Assembly (NCBI RefSeq): GCF_030766935.1
Contig: NZ_JASERL010000008.1
Span: 310,001 to 374,000 of the forward strand
From: Streptomyces sp. KL109B
Lineage (GTDB): Bacteria; Actinomycetota; Actinomycetes; Streptomycetales; Streptomycetaceae
Length of the DNA: 64,000 bases
Direction of reading: 5' to 3'
Shown: positions 1 to 8,601 of the stretch, piece after piece
Layout of the letters: each line of letters begins with the position of its first letter
Position numbering within the stretch: the stretch's first letter is position 1
Translations under genes and position numbers: made by a program
The notes under the pieces: generated by a model
The model's database searches: none
The model's input: the letters and a program-made list of their open reading frames with translations, nothing else
Told to the model about the DNA's origin: nothing

Positions 1-2227
1 CCACCAACTCCCCACCGTCCCACCCCACTTCATCCGCCTCCCGGAACATCGACGCGGCGGCCCACCGCGCGACCTCCTCATCCACGACGGCCCCCAGCCG
101 CACGCGCGCGTGCCCGGCCCCCACGGGCCGATCGGCCACGGCGACCGCCACCCACTCGGCGTTGCGCAACCCCGACGAGTCCGGGACCTCGGCACGAGTC
201 CCGGACACCATGAGCAACGACCCACCACCGCGCCGCGCAACCCGCTCCGGGAAGGCAAGCGCGGCAACAACCCCCACAGCATGATCGTCCCCACCCCCTC
301 GCCCCCCACCGCGCCCGCCGCTCGGACCCCCGCCGTCCCCGCCGCTCGGACCACTACCGTGCCCGCCGCTCGGCCCGCTGCCGTCCCCGCCCCCTCGCCC
401 GCCACCGCTCCCGCTGCTGCGACCGCCACCGCGCCTGTCGTCCCCGCCGCTCGGATCGGTGCCGTGCCTGTCGCTCCTACCACTACCGCGCCCGCCGTCC
501 CCACCGTCCCGGCCGTCCCCACCGTCCCGGCTGTCCCCGCCCGCCCCAGTGCCGCTGACGTCGCCGGTGTTGGTGTCGGCCCCGCCCGCCCCGGTGCCGC
601 TGACGTCGCCGGTGTTGGTGTCGGCCCCGCCCGCCCCGGTGCCGCCAGCCGGGGCGTCCGGTTCGGTGTCACGGGTGGGTGGGAGGGTCGCTCCCCGCGC
701 CGCAGGCGCGGAACCCCCCACCAAACCGGACAGCCGCCGAACCTCCCCGGCCCACCGCGAGGCATACGCGTCGCCCCCACGCCGAGCGGACCTCAACACC
801 CCGCCAAGATCATCCCCGTAGGCCCGCGGCGGCTCCTCGCTCAGCAGCGCGACCACCTCCGCCGCCCGCCGCGCCCCCACCACCGGCGCCGCGTCCACCA
901 ACGCCCGCCCGAGCCGCGGATGCACCCCGAGCCGAGCCAACCACTCACCCCGCGCGGTGACCCTCCCCGAGCCGGCCTCGACCGCACCCACCGCGGCCAG
1001 AGCGGCCCGCGCCGCCGCCATCGCCCCACCCGGAGGCGGATCCAGCAACGCCAACCCCGACGCGTCCGGATCCCCCCAGCACGCCACCTGCAACGCGAAC
1101 GCCGTCAGGTCCGCCACCTTGATCTCCGGCGACGGGAACCGCGCAAGCCGCCCGTCCTCCGCCTCGTCCCAGCACCGGTACACCACACCCGGCGCCTCCC
1201 GCCCGGCCCGCCCGGCACGTTGCGTCCCGGTCGCCCGCGAAGCCCGTACGGTCGTCAGCGCGCTCAACCCGCGCGCGTGGTCCACCCGCGGCTCCCGCGC
1301 GAGCCCCGCGTCCACGACGACCCGCACCCCTGGCACGGTCAACGACGACTCGGCGACGGCGGTGGCAAGGACGACCCGCCGCCCGGCCCCCGCCGACAGC
1401 ACAGCGTCCTGAACAGCCGCAGGCGCCCGACCGTGCACCTGAAGCACCTCGACGTCCCCGCCGAGATCCCCCAACTGCCCGGCCACCCGCGCGATCTCGC
1501 CGACCCCCGGCAGGAAACACAGCACATCGCCCGCCCGCTCGCCGAGCGCCCGCCGCACCACACCCGCCACATGCGTGAGCAGCGCCGGATCGACCCGCAT
1601 CCCGTGCGGCGGCCGCACCGGACGCGCGGGCGGCGCCCACACCACGTCCACCGGATACGAGACCCCCTCGGCCTCGACGACCGGCGCACCCCCGAGCAGC
1701 GAGGCCCACCCCTCGGCATCCGTCGTCGCGGACGCCGCGACCAGTTCCAACTCCGGCCGCAGCGCCGCTCGTACGTCGCACAGGAACGCGGCCACGGTGT
1801 CCGCGTCGAGGTGCCGCTCGTGCACCTCGTCGAGCATCACGGCGTCGACACCGGCCAACTCCTGGTCCCGCTGCAGCCGTTGCAGCAGCACCCCGGTCGT
1901 CACCACCTCGACGCAGGTACGCGGCCCGACGACGCGCTCCCCGCGCACGGTGTACCCGACCCGCTCCCCGACCTTCTCGCCGAGCAGCCACGCCATCCGC
2001 CGCGCCGCCGCCCGCGCCGCGATCCTTCGCGGCTCGGCGACGACCACACGACGTACGGGAACGTCCCCGTCGTCCAGCAGCCCGGCCAGCACCAGCGGCA
2101 CCAGCGTCGTCTTACCGGTGCCGGGCGGCGCCACGAGCACCGCGACCCCGTGCCCGCCCAAGGCGGAGCGCAGCGCGGGCAGCGCGGAACGTACGGGCAG
2201 GTCCTGCAGAGCGTCGTAACGGATCAC
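1..2227 (-). CDS. hrpB: ATP-dependent helicase HrpB (C-terminus cut by window edge)
   Basis: DEAH-box superfamily 2 RNA/DNA helicase of the HrpB family. The first 742 residues are visible. Walker A is APPGTGKTT near residue 34, followed by the motif Ia region VVAEPRRIAARAAA, DEVHERH (DEAH-type box) and the SAT motif. The C-terminal helicase lobe ends in the arginine-finger stretch QRAGRAGR. The GTG at 2227 starts VIRYDALQDLP; no strong ribosome binding site is seen. After the helicase core there is a Gly/Ser/Asp-rich low-complexity insertion of roughly 115 residues (about 297-640), with the frame kept, before the HrpB C-terminal domain resumes. The methyltransferase upstream ends only 24 bp away on the same strand, so co-transcription is possible. 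Confidence 0.9.
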   Translation of the reverse strand, partial: MIRYDALQDLPVRSALPALRSALGGHGVAVLVAPPGTGKTTLVPLVLAGLLDDGDVPVRRVVVAEPRRIAARAAARRMAWLLGEKVGERVGYTVRGERVVGPRTCVEVVTTGVLLQRLQRDQELAGVDAVMLDEVHERHLDADTVAAFLCDVRAALRPELELVAASATTDAEGWASLLGGAPVVEAEGVSYPVDVVWAPPARPVRPPHGMRVDPALLTHVAGVVRRALGERAGDVLCFLPGVGEIARVAGQLGDLGGDVEVLQVHGRAPAAVQDAVLSAGAGRRVVLATAVAESSLTVPGVRVVVDAGLAREPRVDHARGLSALTTVRASRATGTQRAGRAGREAPGVVYRCWDEAEDGRLARFPSPEIKVADLTAFALQVACWGDPDASGLALLDPPPGGAMAAARAALAAVGAVEAGSGRVTARGEWLARLGVHPRLGRALVDAAPVVGARRAAEVVALLSEEPPRAYGDDLGGVLRSARRGGDAYASRWAGEVRRLSGLVGGSAPAARGATLPPTRDTEPDAPAGGTGAGGADTNTGDVSGTGAGGADTNTGDVSGTGAGGDSRDGGDGRDGGDGGRGSGRSDRHGTDPSGGDDRRGGGRSSGSGGGRGGGDGSGPSGGHGSGPSGGDGGGPSGGRGGGRGGGDDHAVGVVAALAFPERVARRGGGSLLMVSGTRAEVPDSSGLRNAEWVAVAVADRPVGAGHARVRLGAVVDEEVARWAAASMFREADEVGWDGGELV
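497..640. repeat. in-frame tandem repeats inside hrpB
   Basis: A 45-bp unit (minus-strand reading gives repeated TNTGDVSGTGAGGAD) occurs 2.3 times from about 539 to 640. It is preceded by shorter 17-18 bp CCGTCCC-type repeats (about 497-538). The 45-bp unit is a multiple of three, so copy-number change keeps the hrpB frame. Confidence 0.8.
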
Positions 2228-2251
2228 ACGCCCAGTCTCTAATCCCGCTCT

Positions 2252-3079
2252 CTAATCCCGCTCGCACACGAAGATCGACGTCCCCGGGATCAGGTTCCCG
2301 CGCAGCGGCGACCAGCCGCCCCACTCCTGGGTGTTCCACTCCGGCCACTCCGGCTCGACGAGGTCGACGAGCCGGAAGCCGCCCGCCACCACGTCCCGCA
2401 CCCGGTCCCCGAGGGTCCGATGGTGCTCTACGTAGACGGCACGTCCGTCGTCGTCCTGCTCTACGTAAGGAGTGCGATCGAAGTAAGAGGCGGAGACGGA
2501 GAGGCCCTCGGGGCCGGGCTCGTCCGGGAACGCCCAGCGGATCGGGTGCGTGACCGAGAAGACGAAACGGCCGCCGGGGCGCAGCACCCGGTGCACCTCG
2601 CGCAGCACCTGCACCTGGTCCGCGACAAAGGGGAGCGCCCCGTACGCGGAGCACGCCAGGTCGAAGGAGCCGTCCTTGAAGGGGAGCACGCCCGCGTCCG
2701 CCTGCACGAGCGGCACCTTGCCGCCGTCGATGCGCAGCGCGTGCTGGAGCTGGCGGTGCGAGAGGTCGAGGGCGACGGGGCGGGCGCCCTGCGCGAGCAG
2801 CCAGCGCGAGCACTGCGCGGCGCCGGCGCCGATCTCCAGGATGTCCTTGCCCGCGAGGTCGTCGAGCGGGCCGAGCAGTTCGGCCTCCATCTCGTCGAGC
2901 CCTTCGGGGCACCACACGAAACGGTCGTCTCCGAGGAACGTGCCGTGCTCGACCTGGTACTCGTCCGCGTTCCTGTCCCACCAGCCGCGGTTGGCCCGCG
3001 AACTCTCCGTGGTGTTGGCGTCACGCCGGGTCGCCGTCGAGTCCTCGTCCACCGTCGAGGGGGACTCGTGCGCTTGCAT
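2252..3079 (-). CDS. class I SAM-dependent methyltransferase
   Basis: Predicted 275-residue Rossmann-fold methyltransferase. Motif I is ILEIGAGAAQCSRWL, motif II lies near VALDLSHRQL, and post-I motifs ADAGVLPFKDGSFDLACSA and VLRPGGRFVFSV follow. The end PEWNTQEWGGWSPLRGNL suits small-molecule methyltransferases of actinomycetes; the substrate is unknown. ATG at 3079 (MQAHESPSTVDEDS) is chosen because the open frame upstream lacks methyltransferase homology and runs into the rpsA promoter region. The gene is divergent from rpsA, with 375 bp between, and lies just upstream of hrpB on the same strand. Confidence 0.85.
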   Translation of the reverse strand: MQAHESPSTVDEDSTATRRDANTTESSRANRGWWDRNADEYQVEHGTFLGDDRFVWCPEGLDEMEAELLGPLDDLAGKDILEIGAGAAQCSRWLLAQGARPVALDLSHRQLQHALRIDGGKVPLVQADAGVLPFKDGSFDLACSAYGALPFVADQVQVLREVHRVLRPGGRFVFSVTHPIRWAFPDEPGPEGLSVSASYFDRTPYVEQDDDGRAVYVEHHRTLGDRVRDVVAGGFRLVDLVEPEWPEWNTQEWGGWSPLRGNLIPGTSIFVCERD

Positions 3080-3123
3080 TGGTCCGGACTCTTGGATGAT
3101 CGGCTCCCTCGTAATAGTGTGCG

Positions 3124-3137
3124 GGCCTCGCGAGGCC
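3124..3137. promoter_or_regulatory. 14-bp perfect palindrome in the rpsA/methyltransferase divergent region
   Basis: GGCCTCGCGAGGCC is a perfect palindrome about 45 bp upstream of the methyltransferase start and 80 bp upstream of the rpsA -35. It may be an operator; no cognate regulator is evident. Confidence 0.35.
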
Positions 3138-3216
3138 ACGGCGGTGCCAGTGGCCTCGTGCGACAGGTTTTGTGCCGGGTATGCGGCGATCCGCCCCGGG
3201 TGTGCGCGTTCGCGCA

Positions 3217-3245
3217 TTGACCCTGTCGGGCTGCCCCCGTATGCT
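3217..3245 (+). promoter_or_regulatory. vegetative-type promoter of rpsA
   Basis: TTGACC (3217-3222), a 17-nt spacer and TATGCT (3240-3245) fit a principal sigma factor (HrdB) promoter. Transcription would start near 3252, leaving a leader of about 200 nt before rpsA. Confidence 0.6.
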
Positions 3246-3454
3246 ACAAGTTGCGCTGCGGGCCTGCGCACCTCGGACATAGCAGGCTGTGCTCGCATCT
3301 GTTGTATGTCCCCTCGGTTATCGAGGCGCCACCGGTTCCCCAAGGGAAGCCCGGATTCGGCGCTTCCAAGGCTGTCCGGCTTCATCGATGCGAAACGGGC
3401 TCCCGGCGTAGCAGTACCCACCGACTTTCAATGTCCGCCGGAGCCCTTTCCCAC

Positions 3455-4969
3455 ATGACGAGCAGCACCGAGACCACCGCCACCACCCCGCAGGTTGCGG
3501 TCAACGACATCGGTAACGAGGAAGCTTTCCTCGCCGCCATCGACGAGACGATCAAGTACTTCAACGATGGCGACATCGTCGACGGCGTCATCGTCAAGGT
3601 TGACCGGGACGAGGTCCTCCTCGACATCGGTTACAAGACCGAAGGTGTCATCCCGAGCCGCGAGCTCTCGATCAAGCACGACGTCGACCCGAACGAGGTC
3701 GTGGCCGTCGGCGACGAGATCGAGGCCCTGGTTCTCCAGAAGGAGGACAAGGAAGGCCGTCTGATCCTGTCCAAGAAGCGCGCTCAGTACGAGCGTGCCT
3801 GGGGCACGATCGAGAAGATCAAGGAAGAGGACGGCATCGTCACCGGTACCGTCATCGAGGTCGTCAAGGGTGGTCTCATCCTCGACATCGGCCTCCGTGG
3901 CTTCCTGCCGGCCTCCCTCGTCGAGATGCGTCGTGTCCGCGACCTCCAGCCGTACGTGGGCAAGGAGCTCGAGGCCAAGATCATCGAGCTGGACAAGAAC
4001 CGCAACAACGTGGTCCTGTCCCGCCGTGCCTGGCTCGAGCAGACCCAGTCCGAGGTTCGCCAGACGTTCCTCACCACCCTGCAGAAGGGTCAGGTCCGCT
4101 CCGGCGTCGTTTCCTCGATCGTCAACTTCGGTGCCTTCGTGGACCTGGGTGGCGTCGACGGTCTCGTCCACGTCTCCGAGCTCTCCTGGAAGCACATCGA
4201 CCACCCGTCCGAGGTTGTCGAGGTCGGCCAGGAAGTCACCGTCGAGGTCCTCGACGTCGACATGGACCGCGAGCGTGTCTCCCTGTCGCTGAAGGCGACG
4301 CAGGAAGACCCGTGGCAGCAGTTCGCCCGCACGCACCAGATCGGCCAGGTCGTTCCCGGCAAGGTCACGAAGCTGGTTCCGTTCGGTGCGTTCGTCCGCG
4401 TCGACGAGGGCATCGAGGGCCTGGTCCACATCTCCGAGCTGGCCGAGCGCCACGTGGAGATCCCGGAGCAGGTCGTCCAGGTCAACGACGAGATCTTCGT
4501 CAAGGTCATCGACATCGACCTCGAGCGCCGCCGCATCAGCCTCTCGCTGAAGCAGGCCAACGAGGCCTTCGGCGCCGACCCGTCGGCCGTCGAGTTCGAC
4601 CCGACCCTGTACGGCATGGCCGCGTCCTACGACGACCAGGGCAACTACATCTACCCCGAGGGATTCGACCCCGAGACCAACGACTGGCTCGAGGGCTACG
4701 AGACCCAGCGCGAGGCCTGGGAGGGCCAGTACGCCGAGGCGCAGCAGCGCTTCGAGCAGCACCAGGCGCAGGTCATCAAGTCCCGCGAGGCGGACGCCCA
4801 GGCCGAGGCCGAGGGCGCTGCGGCTCCCGCCGGCGGTGGCGCGGCTCCGGCCGCCTCCGGTGGCGGCGGCGGCTCGTACTCCTCGGAGACGGCCGACAAC
4901 TCCGGCGCGCTCGCCTCGGACGAGGCGCTGGCCGCGCTTCGCGAGAAGCTGGCGGGTGGCCAGAGCTGA
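3455..4969 (+). CDS. rpsA: 30S ribosomal protein S1
   Basis: 504 residues, normal for actinobacterial S1. It contains four S1 (OB-fold) RNA-binding repeats, roughly residues 36-105, 122-188, 207-275 and 292-361; repeats 3 and 4 carry the clear FGAFVDLGGVDGLVHVSELS-type signature. The C-terminus is acidic and then Ala/Gly-rich (near residue 450 onward). The start is ATG at 3455 with GGAG at 3440-3443; an earlier in-frame ATG at 3431 lacks a site. Codon use is strongly biased (AAG, GAG, CTC/CTG), as expected for a highly expressed gene. It binds mRNA on the small subunit during initiation. Confidence 0.98.
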   Translation: MTSSTETTATTPQVAVNDIGNEEAFLAAIDETIKYFNDGDIVDGVIVKVDRDEVLLDIGYKTEGVIPSRELSIKHDVDPNEVVAVGDEIEALVLQKEDKEGRLILSKKRAQYERAWGTIEKIKEEDGIVTGTVIEVVKGGLILDIGLRGFLPASLVEMRRVRDLQPYVGKELEAKIIELDKNRNNVVLSRRAWLEQTQSEVRQTFLTTLQKGQVRSGVVSSIVNFGAFVDLGGVDGLVHVSELSWKHIDHPSEVVEVGQEVTVEVLDVDMDRERVSLSLKATQEDPWQQFARTHQIGQVVPGKVTKLVPFGAFVRVDEGIEGLVHISELAERHVEIPEQVVQVNDEIFVKVIDIDLERRRISLSLKQANEAFGADPSAVEFDPTLYGMAASYDDQGNYIYPEGFDPETNDWLEGYETQREAWEGQYAEAQQRFEQHQAQVIKSREADAQAEAEGAAAPAGGGAAPAASGGGGGSYSSETADNSGALASDEALAALREKLAGGQS

Positions 4970-4996
4970 AACGCTCTGCGCTAGCAGGTAGTTAGC

Positions 4997-5039
4997 GGTG
5001 GGGGTCGCACCTTTGGGTGCGGCCCCCACCGTTGTTTTT
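4997..5039 (+). terminator. rho-independent terminator of rpsA
   Basis: The arm GGTGGGGGTCGCACC (4997-5011), a TTT loop and the arm GGGTGCGGCCCCCACC (5015-5030) form a long stem followed by GTTGTTTTTG, 28 nt after the rpsA stop. Confidence 0.9.
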
Positions 5040-5224
5040 GCCTTGGGCCACAGTGGTTTTGGGTGGGTGCTGTGTTGCCGGTGGCGTTGTTGCGCGCGCA
5101 GTTCCCCGCGCCCCTGGGTTACCGAAACTTGCGGGATACATCTAGTAGACGGTCGTCGTAATACGGCGGTGCCACGCTCCTCGGGTCGTTGAAGATCGAT
5201 CGCGGTCCGAGGGGAGCCAGGCGT
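5040..5224. other. intergenic region with a dispersed Streptomyces motif
   Basis: No gene is seen. GCGCAGTTCCCCGCGCCCCT (about 5097-5116) resembles a motif I recognise as recurring between Streptomyces genes. The downstream stretch GATACATCTAGTAGAC (about 5133-5148) is the most AT-rich part and probably holds the promoter of the amine oxidase gene. Confidence 0.4.
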
Positions 5225-6808
5225 ATGAGTAGTCGGCGGGCGTTTTTGCGGAGTGTGGGGGTCAGCGGGGGTGCGGGGGCGATGTTCGCGACCATGGGGG
5301 CGCTCGGGCTCGCACCGACCGCGCAGGCCGCGGCGCGTGAACTGCCGTATCGGGCGCCCCGGTCGGGGGACTTCACGCTCAGTGGGCGGGGTGCCGCGAA
5401 GGTCGTGATCGTGGGGGGCGGGATCGCCGGGCTCGCCACCGCGTACGAGCTGGGCAAGGCCGGCTACGACTGTACGGTCCTGGAGGCCAGGGACCGGGCC
5501 GGTGGGCGGAACTTCACGGTGCGGGGCGGGGACTCGACCGTCGACACGTACGGGAACCGGCAGACCGCGCGGTTCAGCGACGGGCAGTACATGAACGCGG
5601 GCCCGGGAAGACTTCCGCAGTGGATGGTGACACTCGACTACTGCCGTGAACTCGGCGTGCCCATCGAGGTGTTCACCAACTCGAACGCCGACGCGTACAT
5701 CTACAACGAGGGCGCCGGGATGACCGAGCCTGTGCGCTACCGGACCGCCAAGGCGGACGTCTACGGGTATGTGAGCGAGTTGCTCGCCAAGGCGTCCGAC
5801 AAGGGGGCCCTGGACAAGGAGTTGAGCGCCGGTGACCAGGAGCGGCTCGTCGAGTTCCTGAAGGACTTCGGGTCGCTCGGGGACAAGCTCGCGTACGAGG
5901 GCTGCGACCGGCGCGGGTACTCCACGGTGCCCGCCGCCACCGGGACGCCGGGCGTGGTGCTCGGCGACGTACCGTCCGCATCCGAGGTGTTCGCCAGTGG
6001 CGTCGGGCGGTACTTCTCCTTCGAGTTCGGCTTCGACCAGGCGATGTTGATGTTCCAGCCGGTGGGCGGGATGGATCGGATCCCGAAGGCGCTGACGCGG
6101 GCGATAGGCGCGGAGCGGGTGCGTACCGGGGCCGTCGTCGGGAAGATCACCGACCGGGGCGACGGGGTGTCCGTCACGTATACGCAGGGCGGTCGGACGC
6201 GGGTCGTCGAGGCGGACTTCTGTGTCGGGGCGCTGCCGCCGAACATCCTCGCCAAGATCCCGCACAACCTCGGCTCCGGCGTGCAGAGCGCCCTGGAGGC
6301 CATCACGCCGCAGTCCGCCGGGAAGATCGGCCTGGAGTACCGGAGCAGGTGGTGGGAGACCGATCACCGGATCTACGGCGGGATCACCGAGACCGACATG
6401 GATCTCAGTCACATCTGGCATCCGTCGTACGGGTTCCATGGTGAGCGCGGGCTCATGATCGGCTACTACAACTACGACGCCGATGCCGACGCGTACGCGA
6501 AGCTCACGCCCGCGAAGCGGGAGGCGCGGGCCGTGGCGCAGGGCGTGAAGATCTTCGGGGAGAAGTACCGGAGCGAGCTGGCCTCGTCGTTCTCGCACCA
6601 CTGGCGGCAGACGCCGCACCTGGAGGCCGCCTGGCACGACACCCCGGGCGGGCCCGACGATCCCCGCTACAAGCCGCTCAACGAGCCGACGGGGCGTGTG
6701 TACTTCGCCGGGGACTGGCTCAGCTACACGGATGCCTGGCAGCACGGGGCGTTCACCTCCGCGCGGCGGGCCGTCGGCAAGCTGCACGCGCGCGTGATGG
6801 CCAATTGA
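5225..6808 (+). CDS. Tat-exported flavin monoamine/L-amino-acid oxidase
   Basis: 527 residues. The N-terminus MSSRRAFLRSVGVSGG is a twin-arginine signal, with AQAAA near residue 37 as the likely cleavage region. The FAD-binding Rossmann motif is VVIVGGGIAGLATAYELGKAGY, followed by E39-type VLEARDRAGGR and the C-terminal flavin motif GRVYFAGDWLSYTDAWQHGAFTSARRAV. It belongs to the amine oxidase family (L-amino-acid, tryptophan or polyamine oxidases) and makes H2O2 and ammonia outside the membrane; the substrate cannot be read from the sequence. ATG at 5225 follows AGGGGAG; the in-frame ATG at 5189 would bury the Tat motif. Confidence 0.88.
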   Translation: MSSRRAFLRSVGVSGGAGAMFATMGALGLAPTAQAAARELPYRAPRSGDFTLSGRGAAKVVIVGGGIAGLATAYELGKAGYDCTVLEARDRAGGRNFTVRGGDSTVDTYGNRQTARFSDGQYMNAGPGRLPQWMVTLDYCRELGVPIEVFTNSNADAYIYNEGAGMTEPVRYRTAKADVYGYVSELLAKASDKGALDKELSAGDQERLVEFLKDFGSLGDKLAYEGCDRRGYSTVPAATGTPGVVLGDVPSASEVFASGVGRYFSFEFGFDQAMLMFQPVGGMDRIPKALTRAIGAERVRTGAVVGKITDRGDGVSVTYTQGGRTRVVEADFCVGALPPNILAKIPHNLGSGVQSALEAITPQSAGKIGLEYRSRWWETDHRIYGGITETDMDLSHIWHPSYGFHGERGLMIGYYNYDADADAYAKLTPAKREARAVAQGVKIFGEKYRSELASSFSHHWRQTPHLEAAWHDTPGGPDDPRYKPLNEPTGRVYFAGDWLSYTDAWQHGAFTSARRAVGKLHARVMAN

Positions 6809-6853
6809 CGTGGACTGATGCGGTGCTTATCTACGTAAGAGGCTGCTGAGAAT

Positions 6854-6879
6854 GGGTGCGGGAGGGAATGCCCGCACCC
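6854..6879 (+). terminator. hairpin between amine oxidase and PAC2 gene
   Basis: GGGTGCGGG (6854-6862) pairs perfectly with CCCGCACCC (6871-6879) across an 8-nt loop, 45 bp after the oxidase stop. There is no U-tract, which is usual for Streptomyces terminators. Confidence 0.5.
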
Positions 6880-6924
6880 GCTCCGCGCGTTCTGGGTTGT
6901 GGAACACGAGGAGGAGCGGTCACT

Positions 6925-7860
6925 GTGCTAGATCCGCAGGATTTGTACTCATGGGAGCCGAAGGGGCTCGCCGCCGTCGACATGGCGCTGGCCCAGGAGT
7001 CGGCCGGTCTGGACATGCTCTACCACTTCGACGGATACATCGACGCGGGGGAGACCGGCGACCAGATCGTCGAGCGGCTCCTCGACTCGCTGCCGCACCA
7101 GGTGGTCGCACGCTTCGACCACGACCGGCTCGTGGACTACCGGGCACGCCGCCCGCTGCTCACGTTCCGGCGCGACCGGTGGACCGAGTACGAGACGCCG
7201 GTGCTTGAGGTTCGGCTCGTGCAGGACGCCACAGGGGCGCCGTTCCTGCTGCTCGCCGGGCCCGAGCCGGACGTCGAGTGGGAACGGTTCGCGGCCGCCG
7301 TACGGCAGATCGTGGAGCGGCTCGGGGTGCGCCTCGCCGTGAACTTCCACGGGATCCCGATGGGCGTCCCGCACACCCGCCCCGTCGGCCTCACCCCGCA
7401 CGGCAACCGCACGGACCTGGTGCCGGGGCACAGCAGCCCGTTCGACGAGGCGCAGGTGCCGGGCAGCGCCGCGGCCCTCGTCGAGTACCGGCTGATGGAG
7501 GCCGGGCACGACGTACTCGGCGTCGCCGCGCACGTCCCGCACTACATCGCGCGCTCGGCGTACCCGGACGCCGCGTTGACCGTCCTGGAGGCGATCACGG
7601 CGGCGACGGGCCTGGTGCTGCCGGGCGTCGCGCACGGACTGCGCACGGACGCGCACCGTACGCAGACGGAGATCGACCGGCAGGTCCAGGAGGGCGACGA
7701 GGAACTGGTCTCGCTCGTCACGGGCCTTGAGCACCAGTACGACGCCGCCGCCGGGGCGGACCAGCGGGGCAACATGCTGGCGGAGCCGGTCGACATTCCG
7801 TCGGCGGACGAGATCGGCAAGGAGTTCGAAAGGTTCCTCGCCGAGCGCGAAGGCGACTAG
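6925..7860 (+). CDS. PAC2 family protein
   Basis: 311 residues matching the actinobacterial PAC2 (proteasome assembly chaperone 2-like) family: [20 protein letters not shown] at the start, [12 protein letters not shown] in the middle and the conserved [20 protein letters not shown]. The molecular role is not established; archaeal and eukaryal relatives assist proteasome assembly. GTG at 6925 follows a strong GAGGAGG site (about 6909-6915); the open frame extends upstream to 6856 without similarity. A CRISPR-like element and then coaE follow on the same strand. Confidence 0.85.
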   Translation: MLDPQDLYSWEPKGLAAVDMALAQESAGLDMLYHFDGYIDAGETGDQIVERLLDSLPHQVVARFDHDRLVDYRARRPLLTFRRDRWTEYETPVLEVRLVQDATGAPFLLLAGPEPDVEWERFAAAVRQIVERLGVRLAVNFHGIPMGVPHTRPVGLTPHGNRTDLVPGHSSPFDEAQVPGSAAALVEYRLMEAGHDVLGVAAHVPHYIARSAYPDAALTVLEAITAATGLVLPGVAHGLRTDAHRTQTEIDRQVQEGDEELVSLVTGLEHQYDAAAGADQRGNMLAEPVDIPSADEIGKEFERFLAEREGD

Positions 7861-7881
7861 GCTGTTGATCGTCCGCGCCTC

Positions 7882-7974
7882 GTAGTCCCCACTGTGGTGG
7901 GGTTGATCCGGTGGGCTTGACCGGCGGGATCGGCGCCGGAAAGGTCGTCCCCGCCCATGCGGGGGTGTGGATCG
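7882..7974 (+). CRISPR. two-repeat CRISPR-like element with one spacer matching the 5' end of coaE
   Basis: Repeat 1 (7882-7910) and repeat 2 (7944-7972/7974) both begin GT-N-GTCCCC. Each carries a six-bp stem with a four-base loop at the same offset: CCCCAC/GTGGGG in repeat 1 and CCCCGC/GCGGGG in repeat 2. That is the hairpin layout of type I-E repeats. The changed stem base pair is compensated, so structure is kept although only about 16 of 29 bases agree. The 33-base spacer (7911-7943) gives a 62-bp period, normal for type I-E. It equals coaE codons for [11 protein letters not shown] (8002-8034) except at five bases, all third codon positions. Similarity stops exactly at both repeat borders. 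No cas gene is in the window. Confidence 0.7.
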
Positions 7975-7992
7975 CGAGTGGGAGGCGCGGAC

Positions 7993-8601
7993 TTGTTGTC
8001 TGTTGGCTTGACCGGGGGAATCGGCGCGGGCAAGAGCGAGGTGTCGCGGCTCTTGACGGAGCGTGGCGCGCTCCTGATCGACGCCGACAAGATCGCACGC
8101 GAGGTCGTCGAGCCCGGTACGCCGGGGCTCGCGGCCGTCGTCGAGGCGTTCGGTGACGAGGTGCTCGCCCCGGACGGCGCCCTGGACCGGCCGAAGCTCG
8201 GCTCGGTCGTCTTCGCCGACGCCGACAAGCTGGCCACCCTCAACAAGATCGTGCACCCGCTGGTCGGCGCCCGCTCCGCCGAGTTGGAGGCCGCGGCCGG
8301 CCCCGATTCCGTCGTCGTCCACGACGTGCCGCTGCTCGCGGAGAACGGGCTCGCCCCGCTCTACGACCTGGTGATCGTCGTCGACGTGAGCCCCGCGACC
8401 CAGCTCGACCGCCTCACCAGGCTGCGCGGCATGAGCGAGGAGGACGCGCGGGCCAGGATGTCCGCGCAGGCCACCCGCGAGAAGCGGCTGGAGATCGCGG
8501 ACATCGTGATCGACAACGACGTACCGCTGGAGCGATTGCGGGAGCGGGTCGACGAGGTGTGGGCGGAGCTGGCGCGCCGGGCGCGTGCCGCGACCGCGTG
8601 A
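7993..8601 (+). CDS. coaE: dephospho-CoA kinase
   Basis: 202 residues. It phosphorylates dephospho-CoA, the last step of coenzyme A synthesis. The P-loop GGIGAGKS is at residues 8-15, [10 protein letters not shown] is the CoaE substrate-site signature, and [22 protein letters not shown] and [23 protein letters not shown] form the lid. The TTG at 7993 is chosen: GGGAGG (7980-7985) lies 7 nt upstream and it gives MLSVGLTGG, the usual Streptomyces N-terminus. Its first codons are duplicated in the spacer of the element just upstream, so an automatic start call at 7911 or 7957 would be wrong. The stop overlaps the next gene by four bases. Confidence 0.95.
   Translation: MLSVGLTGGIGAGKSEVSRLLTERGALLIDADKIAREVVEPGTPGLAAVVEAFGDEVLAPDGALDRPKLGSVVFADADKLATLNKIVHPLVGARSAELEAAAGPDSVVVHDVPLLAENGLAPLYDLVIVVDVSPATQLDRLTRLRGMSEEDARARMSAQATREKRLEIADIVIDNDVPLERLRERVDEVWAELARRARAATA

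Noticed and set aside
110-2242. 710-residue plus-strand frame over hrpB
   Set aside because: The opposite strand carries complete DEAH helicase motifs; this frame is Pro/Arg/His-rich noise.
3428-6787. 1119-residue open frame antisense to rpsA and the oxidase
   Set aside because: It is a high-GC shadow: it covers two clear genes and the rpsA terminator and has no recognisable domain.
7911-8156. 81-residue frame starting in the spacer ([20 protein letters not shown])
   Set aside because: It copies coaE only within the spacer, then reads through the repeat; no ribosome site is seen.
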